NCBI GenBank assembly: GCA_030699455.1 | Contig: JAUYMN010000023.1 | Location: forward strand, 1 to 33,964 | Direction: 5' to 3' | DNA length: 33,964 bases | Source of the DNA: Nanobdellota archaeon | GTDB lineage: Archaea; Nanobdellota; Nanobdellia; SCGC-AAA011-G17; UBA489 | Shown: piece by piece, positions 1-7,661 of the stretch | Numbering within the stretch: position 1 is the stretch's first letter | How the letters are laid out: each line of letters opens with the position of its first letter | Translations under genes and position numbers: made by a program | The notes under the pieces: model-generated | Databases searched by the model: none | What the model was told of the DNA's origin: nothing | What the model saw: only the letters and a program-made list of their open reading frames with translations

Positions 1-293
1 ACCATCTTTTTAAATAATTCAGAATCTTCAGGCAATTCCTTCTTATCTTTGCTCATGTTTCCAAAATACAATTCATGAAGCCTCATTCCGTTAAACTCCC
101 AGCCCAATCTCCTTTTAAGTTCAGCAAATTCTGGTGTCCCCATTTTATCTTCCTTTGTCATATTCATCAACAAATCAAGAACCTTATTTGTATTGGCAAC
201 ATATCCATTATACAATGTAAAATGATTTCTCAGTAATTCTTCGCTAAACCCATTCGTTCCGATTAAATATTCAAAGTTTTTTGCTTCATACAT
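1..293 (-). CDS. Fe/Mn superoxide dismutase, N-terminal part (cut by window edge)
   Basis: The reverse strand from 293 reads MYEAKNFEYLIGTNGFSEEL and stays open to the window edge (about 97 residues). Superoxide dismutase converts superoxide to hydrogen peroxide and oxygen in the cytoplasm. The stretch HFTLYNGYVANTNKV matches the N-terminal helical hairpin of Fe/Mn SODs, where the first metal-binding His precedes a (H/N)xxYV motif, and WEFNGMRLHELYFGN matches the second helix with the second metal ligand. The C-terminal alpha/beta domain with the remaining ligands lies outside the window, so the metal cannot be judged. The start codon lies 1 nt after the stop of the peroxiredoxin gene, so the two are surely cotranscribed as a superoxide-to-peroxide-to-water detoxification pair. 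The family call is mine from motif memory. Confidence 0.85.
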   Translation of the reverse strand, partial: MYEAKNFEYLIGTNGFSEELLRNHFTLYNGYVANTNKVLDLLMNMTKEDKMGTPEFAELKRRLGWEFNGMRLHELYFGNMSKDKKELPEDSELFKKM

Positions 294-294
294 C

Positions 295-885
295 TTAAAT
301 CTTCCCAACCAAGTCCAAACCAGGTTTCAAGGTTTCCTTGCCGGGCTCCCAGTTAACAGGACAGACTTCACCGCCATGTTCCTGAACAAATTGTGCGGCT
401 CTTACCTTTCTCAATAATTCATTAGTGCTTCTCCCAATAGAGTTATCATGAATTTCATAGGCCTTCAAATTTCCCTCAGGATCTATAATATATGTTCCTC
501 TAAGAGACAACCCCTCTTCATAAATATAAGTTCCATAACTCCTGCATATATTACCCGTAGGATCTGCCAGCATTGGAAATTTAATTTTCTTAATTGTATC
601 TGAATTATCATGCCATGCCTTGTGCACAAATGGCGTATCTGTGCTTACGCTAAGCACTTCACAATTTAATTTTTCAAACTCATCGTATTTATCGGCAATA
701 TCTCCCAATTCAGTGGGGCATATAAACGTAAAATCAGCAGGATAGAAGAATAGTACTACCCATTTGCCCTTGTAATCTTCAAGGCTTATTTTCTTTATTT
801 CCCCATTTACAAAGGCTTCAGCAATAAAAACTGGTGCTTTTTTGCCAATAACTGGGTGCATTTCCTCATTAATCTTGTCAACCAT
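295..885 (-). CDS. 2-Cys peroxiredoxin (AhpC/Prx1 type)
   Basis: A 196-residue thiol peroxidase that reduces hydrogen peroxide and organic peroxides in the cytoplasm. The peroxidatic motif FYPADFTFICPTE puts the reactive Cys at residue 56, with the conserved Pro and Thr of the PxxxTxxC active site. GGEVCPVNWEPG near the C-terminus supplies the resolving Cys at residue 175, so this is a typical 2-Cys enzyme of usual length. The C-terminal tail after the resolving Cys ends in KPGLDLVGKI. It is the first gene of a two-gene unit with superoxide dismutase immediately downstream. An AGGGG stretch about 10 nt before the ATG can serve as ribosome-binding site. A TATA-like element and a 10-bp palindrome lie upstream. 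The reductant partner is not obvious here; the thioredoxin-like protein at about 6 kb is one candidate. Confidence 0.95.
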   Translation of the reverse strand: MVDKINEEMHPVIGKKAPVFIAEAFVNGEIKKISLEDYKGKWVVLFFYPADFTFICPTELGDIADKYDEFEKLNCEVLSVSTDTPFVHKAWHDNSDTIKKIKFPMLADPTGNICRSYGTYIYEEGLSLRGTYIIDPEGNLKAYEIHDNSIGRSTNELLRKVRAAQFVQEHGGEVCPVNWEPGKETLKPGLDLVGKI

Positions 886-905
886 TTTAAACCCCTAGAA
901 GAGTA

Positions 906-915
906 TTCACGTGAA
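906..915. promoter_or_regulatory. Palindrome TTCACGTGAA between TATA and peroxiredoxin start
   Basis: A perfect 10-bp palindrome lies 21-30 nt upstream of the peroxiredoxin ATG, and an AT-rich TATA-like stretch (AATATTAATATATGG on the minus strand, about 930-945) lies further upstream. The placement between the core promoter and the gene would suit a repressor operator controlling the antioxidant pair. No regulator is identified, and short palindromes are common in AT-rich DNA, so this is a weak call. Confidence 0.3.
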
Positions 916-967
916 ATTAAGCAGAAACCACCATATATTAATATTTGTATTGTCCAGTAAACAATAG

Positions 968-1567
968 TTAATTATTTCTTTTTAACCCCAAACGTAAAAA
1001 TATTATGGCCACCAGAGAGCCGAGCGAGTTATAAAACAAATCAAAAATTGTATTAAACCACTCAGAATCTATCCACTCTGTATTGATATCACCCACACCA
1101 TGCCCAAATACACCCAATCCGTCACCATAATATAAATATCCCATAAATTCGATAAATTCGACCAAAACTCCCACGCCAGATGCAGCTAAAAAAATAAACA
1201 GCAACATCACAAATCTCTCATTTTTATTTCTCAAAAATCCACTTTCCTCAAAATAATTGTAAATAATCACAGTAGCAACAGCTATGCCAACGAAATGTGT
1301 GACATGATCCCATTGTATCAATATAGGAGATATGTTGTAAAATCCAAATACTCCCATGTTGTGCAGAATAAATGCAAAGGTTATAGACAAATAAATCCAT
1401 GGCTTTAACCTGAAAGAATGATACATCAGCATAAGAATAGTTAACAAAACAAGCATAAAGATACTGTCATTAATATAATCACTCACACCAATGAATTTAG
1501 CAAGAACAATAAAAGATAAAAATACCACAAAGGATATCCAATATGCCCACCAAGGTCTTTTCATCAC
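968..1567 (-). CDS. Multi-pass membrane protein, DUF2238/YjdF-like
   Basis: A 199-residue protein with about six hydrophobic segments and the conserved polar pieces WDHVTHFVG (near residue 87), FIEFMGYLYYGD (near 138) and an IDSEWFNTIFDLFYNSLG segment before the last helix. Asp/His and Asp-x(4-5)-Asn-x-x-G placements of this kind are typical of the DUF2238 (YjdF) inner-membrane family, whose function is not known to me. Its ATG overlaps the stop codon of the E2 gene by four bases (ATGA), so it is translationally coupled as the last gene of the 2-oxoacid dehydrogenase operon. That position does not by itself show a role in the complex. The family assignment is from pattern memory; the membrane call is firm. 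Confidence 0.6.
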   Translation of the reverse strand: MMKRPWWAYWISFVVFLSFIVLAKFIGVSDYINDSIFMLVLLTILMLMYHSFRLKPWIYLSITFAFILHNMGVFGFYNISPILIQWDHVTHFVGIAVATVIIYNYFEESGFLRNKNERFVMLLFIFLAASGVGVLVEFIEFMGYLYYGDGLGVFGHGVGDINTEWIDSEWFNTIFDLFYNSLGSLVAIIFLRLGLKRNN

Positions 1568-2901
1568 ATTTCCACCAATAATAAGTCTGGATCTTCTAAA
1601 TAATCAATAACTTTATTCATAAATTTTGCTGCTTCAGCACCATCCAATATTCTATGGTCAAAAGACAAAGTTAAATAGATGATTTTCCTTATTGCAACCT
1701 TGCCATCAATAACAGTGGCTTCATCCTTCATCCTCCCTAATCCAACAATTGCAGCCTCTGGATAATTAATAATGGGCGTGCCAAACATCCCGCCTAAGCT
1801 GCCATAATTAGTAATTGTAAATGTTCCACCTTTCATATCACTTAAATTTATGTTTTTATTCCTTGCTTTGTCTGCAAGGTCTGCTATCTCCTTTGCAATA
1901 TCCAATATGCTTTTTTTATCAGCACTTTTAATCACAGGAACCATCAATCCATCTGAAGTGTCAACAGCAATCCCAATATTATAATATTTTCTCATAACTA
2001 TCTCTTCATTTCCAAATTCATCGGATTCCAAAACAGAATTCAATGTTGGATGTTCTTTCAGTGCAGCAACAATAGCTTTGACTATAAATGGCAGATAAGT
2101 CAGCTTAATCCCCTCTTTCTCAGCTTTTTCTTTTTCAACACTCCTAATTTCAGATAGTTTTGTCAAATCAGCCCTGTCAATATGCGAAACATGGGGAATT
2201 TCTGTTGCACTTCTTGTCATGTTCCTTGCAATTGTTTTTCTTATGCCCTTCAGTGGAGCCCTTTCAACATAGCCATAATTATCATACTTTCGAACATGTT
2301 TTACATTTTTTTCAACTTCAGAAGTTCCTGAGCCACTGCTCACTCTGACGTCGCTTTCAGTTATCTGCCCATGTTTTCCAGTAGCGTTTAGCTTTGTCAA
2401 ATCAGCACCAATTTCCTCTGCAAACTTTCTTACTTTGGGCATAGCCAAAACTTTTCCAACAATTTTGTCAGCCTTTTCAACAGAGCTTTCTTCTCTCTTA
2501 TTGACTGCAGGTCTTATCTCTTCTCTAGCTTCCTTTATATTTTTATCAACATAATCTGCATCTTCAAGGTCACCTACAACACCCACAGAGCCCTTTTTAA
2601 CAGTCTCAGCATCCCTTTTGACCACTCTGTCTTCAAGGTTTTTTTCTTCAGGAGCAGCTTCCCCTTTCTGTCCAATAACCACAAGAACATCACCAACATG
2701 GACTGTTTCGCCTTCATTAAAATTTAACTTCAGAACAATGCCATCAACTGGACTCGGAATTTGAACAACCGCCTTATCAGTTTCAATATCAGCTAAAGTA
2801 TCATCCTCTTTAATATTATCGCCAACCTTAACTTTCCATTTTACGATTTCACCTTCGGTTATTCCTTCGCCTACATCCGGAAATTTAAATTCATAGGCCA
2901 T
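1564..2901 (-). CDS. pdhC: 2-oxoacid dehydrogenase complex E2, dihydrolipoamide acyltransferase
   Basis: A 445-residue E2 core protein that carries the acyl group on a lipoyl arm and passes it to CoA. Residues 1-80 are a lipoyl domain with the ETDKAVVQIPSP motif, placing the lipoylated Lys at 43. A long charged linker follows (about 85-150), then a peripheral subunit-binding domain around 153-190 (MPKVRKFAEEIGADLTKLNA, then GKHGQITESDV). The catalytic acyltransferase domain fills the rest and ends with SFDHRILDGA, giving the catalytic His416 and Asp420. All key residues are present. One lipoyl domain only. The gene abuts E1beta (shared base at 2901) and overlaps the next membrane gene by 4 nt. 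The E1 and LipB neighbours fit. The acyl substrate (pyruvate or branched-chain oxoacid) cannot be told from the sequence. Confidence 0.95.
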   Translation of the reverse strand: MAYEFKFPDVGEGITEGEIVKWKVKVGDNIKEDDTLADIETDKAVVQIPSPVDGIVLKLNFNEGETVHVGDVLVVIGQKGEAAPEEKNLEDRVVKRDAETVKKGSVGVVGDLEDADYVDKNIKEAREEIRPAVNKREESSVEKADKIVGKVLAMPKVRKFAEEIGADLTKLNATGKHGQITESDVRVSSGSGTSEVEKNVKHVRKYDNYGYVERAPLKGIRKTIARNMTRSATEIPHVSHIDRADLTKLSEIRSVEKEKAEKEGIKLTYLPFIVKAIVAALKEHPTLNSVLESDEFGNEEIVMRKYYNIGIAVDTSDGLMVPVIKSADKKSILDIAKEIADLADKARNKNINLSDMKGGTFTITNYGSLGGMFGTPIINYPEAAIVGLGRMKDEATVIDGKVAIRKIIYLTLSFDHRILDGAEAAKFMNKVIDYLEDPDLLLVEM

Positions 2902-3878
2902 TAAAATTCCACCACTTTTTTTATTGCATTAACAATCCTGTGTTCTTCAGGCAGGTAATGGTTCTCATTTTGAAAATATGGAAATACTGTGTCAAATCCT
3001 GTAACCCTTTCAACTGGTGCTTCTAATTCCAATAGCATATGGTCATTTATCCTTGCAATTATCTCTGCACCAACACCGCCGGTCCTTGGACCTTCATGCA
3101 CAATTACGCATCTTCCAGTTTTTTTAACAGAATTAAATATTGTTTCATTATCCATTGGTTTTATTGTTCTTAAATCAATTAATTCACAGCTAACATTTTC
3201 TTTTTCAACTGCATCAATGGCTTTTTGTGCTTCCCTCAGCATCGCACCATATGCAATAATTGTAACATTATTTCCTTCTTTGACAACTTTAGCCTTGCCA
3301 ATTGGAATTGTGTAATCATCTTCAGGAACTTCATTTTTAATTGCCCTGTAAACCCTCTTAGGCTCCATAAAAATTACAGGGTCATCATCTCTTATTGCAC
3401 TAGTTAACAACCCCTTTGCATCATACGGATTTGAAGGGATAACAACTTTCAGCCCAGGAATATGCATAAACAAACTTTCCATGCTTTCGCTATGGTGCTC
3501 CAAAGCTCTTATCCCACCGCTGTAAGGCATTCTAATAACCAACGGACAATTAAATCTTCCTCTGGATCTATTTCTTATTCTTGAAGCATGTGACACAATT
3601 TGTTGAAAAGCAGGATAAACAAAACCACTGAACTGTATTTCTGCAACGGGTCTTAAACCTCTAACTGCCATTCCAATTGAAGTGCCAACAATACCATTCT
3701 CGCTTAATGGTGTATCATAAACCCTATCTTTTCCATATAATTTTTGCAATCCGGCAGTAACTCTAAACACACCGCCTTCTTTTCCAACATCTTCGCCTAA
3801 TAATATAACATTCTTGTCCCTTTTCATCTCCTGCTTCAAAGCTAAGTTAATAGCATCAACCATATTAAGTTCTGCCAA
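2901..3878 (-). CDS. pdhB: 2-oxoacid dehydrogenase E1 component, beta subunit
   Basis: A 325-residue E1beta that pairs with E1alpha to bind thiamine diphosphate and decarboxylate a 2-oxoacid. The N-terminal LLGEDVGKEGGVFRVTAGL and TPLSENGIVGTSIGMA match the transketolase pyrimidine-binding fold, with the cofactor-activating Glu at residue 60. RMPYSGGIRALEHHSES and VIPSNPYDAKGLL are E1beta hallmarks, and the C-terminal transketolase-C domain (GRCVIVHEGPRTGGVGAEI) is complete. Length is normal for the family. The first 14 nt overlap the 3' end of lipB, and the stop touches the E2 start, so it is tightly coupled within the operon. E1 genes of pyruvate and branched-chain enzymes look alike at this level; pyruvate is only the default reading. 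Confidence 0.95.
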   Translation of the reverse strand: MAELNMVDAINLALKQEMKRDKNVILLGEDVGKEGGVFRVTAGLQKLYGKDRVYDTPLSENGIVGTSIGMAVRGLRPVAEIQFSGFVYPAFQQIVSHASRIRNRSRGRFNCPLVIRMPYSGGIRALEHHSESMESLFMHIPGLKVVIPSNPYDAKGLLTSAIRDDDPVIFMEPKRVYRAIKNEVPEDDYTIPIGKAKVVKEGNNVTIIAYGAMLREAQKAIDAVEKENVSCELIDLRTIKPMDNETIFNSVKKTGRCVIVHEGPRTGGVGAEIIARINDHMLLELEAPVERVTGFDTVFPYFQNENHYLPEEHRIVNAIKKVVEF

Positions 3879-4704
3879 TTTTTGCCTCCTGAATGATTCC
3901 AGTTTTTTTCTTTAATTCCTCGACAGACATATTATTTATTTCTGTATAACCAAATTTATTTTTTATGGCAGATCTAACGGCAGAGTCAACTTCAATTGCA
4001 CCAACACTTCTCCCTAAAAAATATTCAACAGAACACACTATAACCTCATCAGGTTTATATCCGCACGGATTAACCATCCAAAAATTTTCAACACCTCTTT
4101 CCTGAGCATAAAGAACAAATCCATGATGTGCTACCTTTCCAGAAATTCTAATTCCTTTTGACCCCATTTTTAGTGACTTGCCGTCCCTTTGAACCCAGAT
4201 ATCTTTCCTTTCCCTTCTGCTTGCATAGCTATTATCAGAGCCAATATTCAGACCAGCAACCCCAAGATTTTTCAAAGAATCAAACATAACTTGATATATT
4301 TTTGTTTTATAGCTTGCAAGATCTAATACCTTGCCAGTAATCTCAGAATGCAAAACTATTGGATAATAAACAAACTGACCAGGAGCAAGCACTGTAGCTC
4401 CACCCCCGCGCAATACCTGAGAAAATCCTGCACCATATCTGTGCATTAAATATTCAACAACATCATCATGTGTAAAACCATCACCATGGCTTTTTCTAAC
4501 TTGACCAAGCAGCAGATCACTAAAAATATTATTTGCTTTGTCACTGCCAAAACTAACTTCCAATGGATGCTGCACTGCTAAGATTATATCATCAACTGCA
4601 TCCTCCTTTCTCATTTTTACTAATTCTTCTTGTAGACTATATGTCTCCTGGTAAGACATCACTCCTAAGTCAATCCAGTTTGCAACCTTTTTTTCCAAAC
4701 TCAT
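3865..4704 (-). CDS. lipB: Octanoyltransferase LipB (lipoate biosynthesis)
   Basis: A 279-residue LipB-family protein. Known members move octanoyl from octanoyl-ACP to lipoyl-domain lysines, the step before sulfur insertion by LipA. The sequence shows the WIDLGVMSYQETYSLQEEL opening, the RGGGATVLAPGQFVYYPI motif at about 99-116, the catalytic Lys in MGSKGIRISGKVAHHG (Lys183) and the catalytic Cys in VNPCGYK (Cys214). It is longer than bacterial LipB because of an insertion around residues 56-98 and a C-terminal tail. It lies between E1alpha (4-nt overlap) and E1beta (14-nt overlap), so the lipoylation enzyme is made with its likely substrate, the E2 lipoyl domain. The acyl donor in an archaeon is unclear. 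A ligase-like or amidotransferase activity in the same superfamily is the alternative. Confidence 0.88.
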   Translation of the reverse strand: MSLEKKVANWIDLGVMSYQETYSLQEELVKMRKEDAVDDIILAVQHPLEVSFGSDKANNIFSDLLLGQVRKSHGDGFTHDDVVEYLMHRYGAGFSQVLRGGGATVLAPGQFVYYPIVLHSEITGKVLDLASYKTKIYQVMFDSLKNLGVAGLNIGSDNSYASRRERKDIWVQRDGKSLKMGSKGIRISGKVAHHGFVLYAQERGVENFWMVNPCGYKPDEVIVCSVEYFLGRSVGAIEVDSAVRSAIKNKFGYTEINNMSVEELKKKTGIIQEAKIGRT

Positions 4705-5789
4705 TCACCCTCACCTTTAGAAGTTTTCATAGACTTCAAATAATTTAACTGATCTTTTAATTCATCCGGCATCTCTTTGTACATATACTTAAACATATCA
4801 TCAATTCCCAACTTTGTAGATTCAGCCTTCTTTACCGCATCATCAACTTTCTGTTCAGCCCACTTCAAAACTTTTTCTTCATATTTCTTATTCCAGTATT
4901 TCTTCTTCAATAGATACTTTCTAAATCTTTCAATAGGATCATATTCCTTCCATTTCTTAACTTCCTTATCTTCCCTGTAAATTGTAGGATCATCTGCAGA
5001 TGTATGCGGCCCCATTCTATAAGTAAAAGCCTCAATCAGCGTAGGACCATTACCTTTCCTTGCTTTTTCTAAGGCCTCCCTAGCAATAACATATAATCCT
5101 AAAACATCATTACCATCTACCTTAACACCATCAAAGCCATAAGCATAAGCCTTTTCTGCAATCGTATCGGTAGCAGTCTGATTCTTAACAGGTAAAGAAA
5201 TAGCATACTGGTTATTTTGGCAGACTAAAACACAGGGAACATTAAAGACACCAGCAAAATTCATCGCCTCATGAAAATCACCTTCAGAAGTTGCACCATC
5301 GCCAAAGAACCCAACAGTACAATCTTTTTCTTTTTTAATTTTAGAAGCCCAAGCACTTCCAACAGCATGTAAAGCTTGACTTCCAACCGGAACAGACACA
5401 GTAAAATTATTTACATTTTCAGGCATCCTATTACCTTCTTCATTTCCCATAAAAACCATATAAAATAATTCAGGAGGCATCCCTCTCAGCATCATTGCCC
5501 CATGTTCCCTAAAAGACGGGAATAACCAATCTTCTTTTTTCATAGCTAATGCAATACCAACTTGTGCTTCCTGCCCAGAAGATTGTGCAAAAGTTCCCAT
5601 TCTTCCACTTCTTTGTAATTTAATTGCTTTCTCATCAGCAACTCTTGTGAGAATCATGTACTCATAAAGTTTAAACAAATCTTCTTTTTTTAATTTAGGT
5701 TCTGCACTTTTATTAACAACCTTGCCATCTTTGTCCAAAACCCTAAATACTTTTCCGTTCCTTGGATCATTCTTTTCTATATAACTCAT
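4701..5789 (-). CDS. pdhA: 2-oxoacid dehydrogenase E1 component, alpha subunit
   Basis: A 362-residue E1alpha subunit. The thiamine diphosphate motif is complete: GDGATSEGDFHEAMNF starts at 163 and closes with QNNQYAIS at 191-198. Before it come the substrate-side GSQALHAVGSAWA and the REHGAMMLRG stretch. YRMGPHTSADDPTIYR near residue 257 corresponds to the loop that carries regulatory serines in mitochondrial enzymes and binds the cofactor in bacteria. Family length is normal, and AGAGGTAAAAATG provides a ribosome-binding site. It follows the thioredoxin-like gene by 9 nt when that gene's shifted frame is used, and overlaps lipB by 4 nt. Together with E1beta and E2 it forms the decarboxylase-acyltransferase core. 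No E3 (dihydrolipoamide dehydrogenase) is in the window. Confidence 0.95.
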   Translation of the reverse strand: MSYIEKNDPRNGKVFRVLDKDGKVVNKSAEPKLKKEDLFKLYEYMILTRVADEKAIKLQRSGRMGTFAQSSGQEAQVGIALAMKKEDWLFPSFREHGAMMLRGMPPELFYMVFMGNEEGNRMPENVNNFTVSVPVGSQALHAVGSAWASKIKKEKDCTVGFFGDGATSEGDFHEAMNFAGVFNVPCVLVCQNNQYAISLPVKNQTATDTIAEKAYAYGFDGVKVDGNDVLGLYVIAREALEKARKGNGPTLIEAFTYRMGPHTSADDPTIYREDKEVKKWKEYDPIERFRKYLLKKKYWNKKYEEKVLKWAEQKVDDAVKKAESTKLGIDDMFKYMYKEMPDELKDQLNYLKSMKTSKGEGE

Positions 5790-5798
5790 TTTTACCTC

Positions 5799-6061
5799 TT
5801 AGGATAACACCTGCTCACTCAATTTATCGTAGCTACAACCACCACAAATCAATTTCTTAGATTTTTTGTTAATTGAACTCCACAACATTCCCCATCATCA
5901 TATTTTTTCAGCTCAGTCATATTTTTATCATCATGCCAAACTTCCAGTCTCCGAACAATAACTCCTTCCTTTTTCTCCAAATCATCTACCAAAGGATCCA
6001 TCTCGTGACAATGGGTACATACTATATCAAAAAACATAGCTAAATCAGAATTTCCTGCCAT
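5799..6061 (-). CDS. Thioredoxin-like CxxC protein, read through an apparent -1 frameshift
   Basis: The opening frame (5849-6061) encodes 70 residues with a thioredoxin-type CTHC at 15-18, followed by MDPLVDDLEKKEGVIVRRLE and EVWHDDKN, and stops shortly after GECCGV. Proteins of this look normally continue with a beta strand and a second Cys-Gly segment. That missing part is present in the -1 frame: SKKLICGGCSYDKLSEQVLS followed by TAA at 5799-5801. The two frames overlap at the heptamer A AAA AAT (5867 down to 5861), whose zero-frame codons are AAA AAT. Either a -1 ribosomal shift, a genuine one-base loss, or an assembly error in the A run would explain it. The gene starts the 2-oxoacid dehydrogenase operon. 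GGTGA before the ATG is its ribosome-binding site. A disulfide reductase role is inferred. Confidence 0.65.
5861..5867 (-). promoter_or_regulatory. Candidate -1 slippery heptamer A AAA AAT
   Basis: On the coding strand the codons ACA AAA AAT give the heptamer A AAA AAT in the zero frame, 10 bases before the zero-frame TGA (5849-5851). A -1 shift here continues into 20 residues that complete the thioredoxin-like protein. The same heptamer has been reported for programmed -1 frameshifting of an alpha-fucosidase gene in Sulfolobus. An indel in the six-base A run is the rival explanation. Confidence 0.4.
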
Positions 6062-6094
6062 TTTATCACCATCCTCAATGTTTTACTAATAAAA

Positions 6095-6108
6095 TTTCAA
6101 GTATTTAA
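6095..6108 (-). promoter_or_regulatory. TATA-like element for the thioredoxin-like/PDH operon
   Basis: The coding strand reads ACATTTAAATACTTG about 35-45 nt upstream of the ATG at 6061, followed by the leader with GAGGATGGTGA. This spacing fits an archaeal TATA box about 26 nt before a transcription start that leaves a short leader with a ribosome-binding site. It is the only promoter-like site I see ahead of the six-gene operon. Confidence 0.4.
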
Positions 6109-6131
6109 ATGTTGTTTTAAATGAGCTATAG

Positions 6132-7661
6132 CTAACCATATGCGATATCACTACCAAATCCACCCCCACCATATATGGAGGTTTTGTCAACTAAATCACA
6201 CTGCCAATTACCAACAAAAGACCTTGTCAAACCATCATAGCCACAATTACCACCGCTTCCAACATATTTAGCAATTTTAAAAACATTTCCGGCATATTCA
6301 TCATCCGCATATGCAACATAAATCTTGCCATCATCTTTTCCAAAAGTTATAGCACCGCCAGTACGCCAATAAGGAATATCATTGCTGTCAATTATGTCAC
6401 ATTGCCAATTATTATTCGTTCCACAATTACCACCGCTTCCAACAAGTACAGCAATTTTAATATCAGCACTAGTAGAAGTTAGACCATTACCTGCAACATA
6501 CATTATATATGGCTTGTCATCAATTTCAGTAGCAACATCAACTTGTGGATATGGAATAGATGCAGTTCTGTCTATACCACGTTCACATTGCCAATCATTA
6601 TTCGTTCCACAATTACCACCGCTTCCAACATATTCAGCAAACTGCAATACAGTTTGATGGACAGAATCATCGTTCACTAAATAACCAATAAAAGGAGCTG
6701 ATGAAACACCATAATATTCTGAAAAATGATTGGTCGCTGATCCAAAAAACCTTAGGCTTGTTCTGGTAAAATTGTCAACTAAATCACATTGCCAATCACC
6801 AACAAAAGACCTTGTCAAACCATCATAACCACAATTACCACTGCTTCCAACATGCGTTGCAAACATTAACATTGATGGCCAACCCACAAGACTATAACTA
6901 ACTCCCGCATCTGACTGATCAGAATCACTTCCATCACTAGAACCAAAAGAACCAATAGCATCACATTGCCAATCACCAACATGAGATCCAGTCAATTTAT
7001 CATAGCCACAATTACCACCGCTTCCAACATAAGAAGCATATTTCAAATTTTCATTATTAGCATCATAATAACTAATTTTAGGCACACCATTAGAAATAAT
7101 TATAGAAGGATTATAACCTACATCATTTGAATTATTTGTCGTTCCGTTAATCCCCTCCACCCCATAATCAACAATATGACATTGCCAATCACCAACATGA
7201 GATCCAGTCAATTTATCATAACCACAATTACCACTGCTTCCAACATACGTTGCATACAGCAAATTAACATCTGGAGGTATACCACCATAATAAGCTACAT
7301 GTGGAACACCCGTATCATCAACTGCAATGGAGGTATGATCTTCTATTTTTATCACAGAATCAACAATGGTAACATCCCATACACTGCTAATCTCATTCCA
7401 TCTTGCATATCTCAATCCCTCAGCATAATAACTTGCATGTATTGTAGGTGACAGTTTTGGTTTACTTTCAGATAATTGACTAACTCTAAAATTATCACTA
7501 ATATCTTTAATAAAAACTTGTTGTCCGGTCAATTGCTCATCAAGTCCCTCAGTGGCATAACTAAAAAGAGCCAATATCACAACAAATATAAAAAAATAAA
7601 TAAATTTCACCATAAAAATTGTTATACTAAGATTATTATAAACATTTCTATCTCTTTCCAA
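6132..7661 (-). CDS. Secreted beta-propeller-like protein with six NCG...WQC repeats
   Basis: A 509-codon frame. A likelier start is Met17 (7613), which begins a clean signal peptide (MVKFIYFFIFVVILALFSYA) followed by an LTGQQV motif. The body is built of repeats like PKISYYDANNENLKYASYVG, the pattern of BNR/sialidase-type propeller blades (hISYYD...LKYA). Each blade carries an insert with VGSGGNCG and WQC(D/H), four copies with a longer GYDxLTxSxVGDWQC insert and two short (NCGTNNxWQC). The Cys pair is always present, so an extracellular disulfide per blade is likely. The repeats are nearly identical at DNA level, pointing to recent expansion. The protein stops right after a strand (GGGGFGSDIAYG), so either the last blade is closed by the N-terminal strand or the gene is truncated. 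The ligand is unknown. The 5' end overlaps the TrmB-like gene by 14 nt if the long start is used. Confidence 0.75.
   Translation of the reverse strand: MERDRNVYNNLSITIFMVKFIYFFIFVVILALFSYATEGLDEQLTGQQVFIKDISDNFRVSQLSESKPKLSPTIHASYYAEGLRYARWNEISSVWDVTIVDSVIKIEDHTSIAVDDTGVPHVAYYGGIPPDVNLLYATYVGSSGNCGYDKLTGSHVGDWQCHIVDYGVEGINGTTNNSNDVGYNPSIIISNGVPKISYYDANNENLKYASYVGSGGNCGYDKLTGSHVGDWQCDAIGSFGSSDGSDSDQSDAGVSYSLVGWPSMLMFATHVGSSGNCGYDGLTRSFVGDWQCDLVDNFTRTSLRFFGSATNHFSEYYGVSSAPFIGYLVNDDSVHQTVLQFAEYVGSGGNCGTNNDWQCERGIDRTASIPYPQVDVATEIDDKPYIMYVAGNGLTSTSADIKIAVLVGSGGNCGTNNNWQCDIIDSNDIPYWRTGGAITFGKDDGKIYVAYADDEYAGNVFKIAKYVGSGGNCGYDGLTRSFVGNWQCDLVDKTSIYGGGGFGSDIAYG
6190..7256 (-). repeat. Six near-identical coding repeats in the propeller gene
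   Basis: The forward strand shows recurring blocks around 6191-6272, 6385-6452, 6578-6632, 6780-6852, 6958-7032 and 7178-7247. Each contains CACTGCCAAT or CACATTGCCAAT and the string CCACAATTACCAC(T/C)GCTTCC. The blocks are spaced about 170-220 bp apart, matching one protein blade. Between blocks the DNA diverges strongly, so the Cys-containing insert is either under strong selection or kept uniform by gene conversion. Confidence 0.85.

Noticed and set aside
2160-3407. Plus-strand open frames opposite the dehydrogenase genes (62-108 residues)
   Set aside because: They run antisense to well-supported E1/E2 genes, have no ribosome-binding site and no recognisable protein features.
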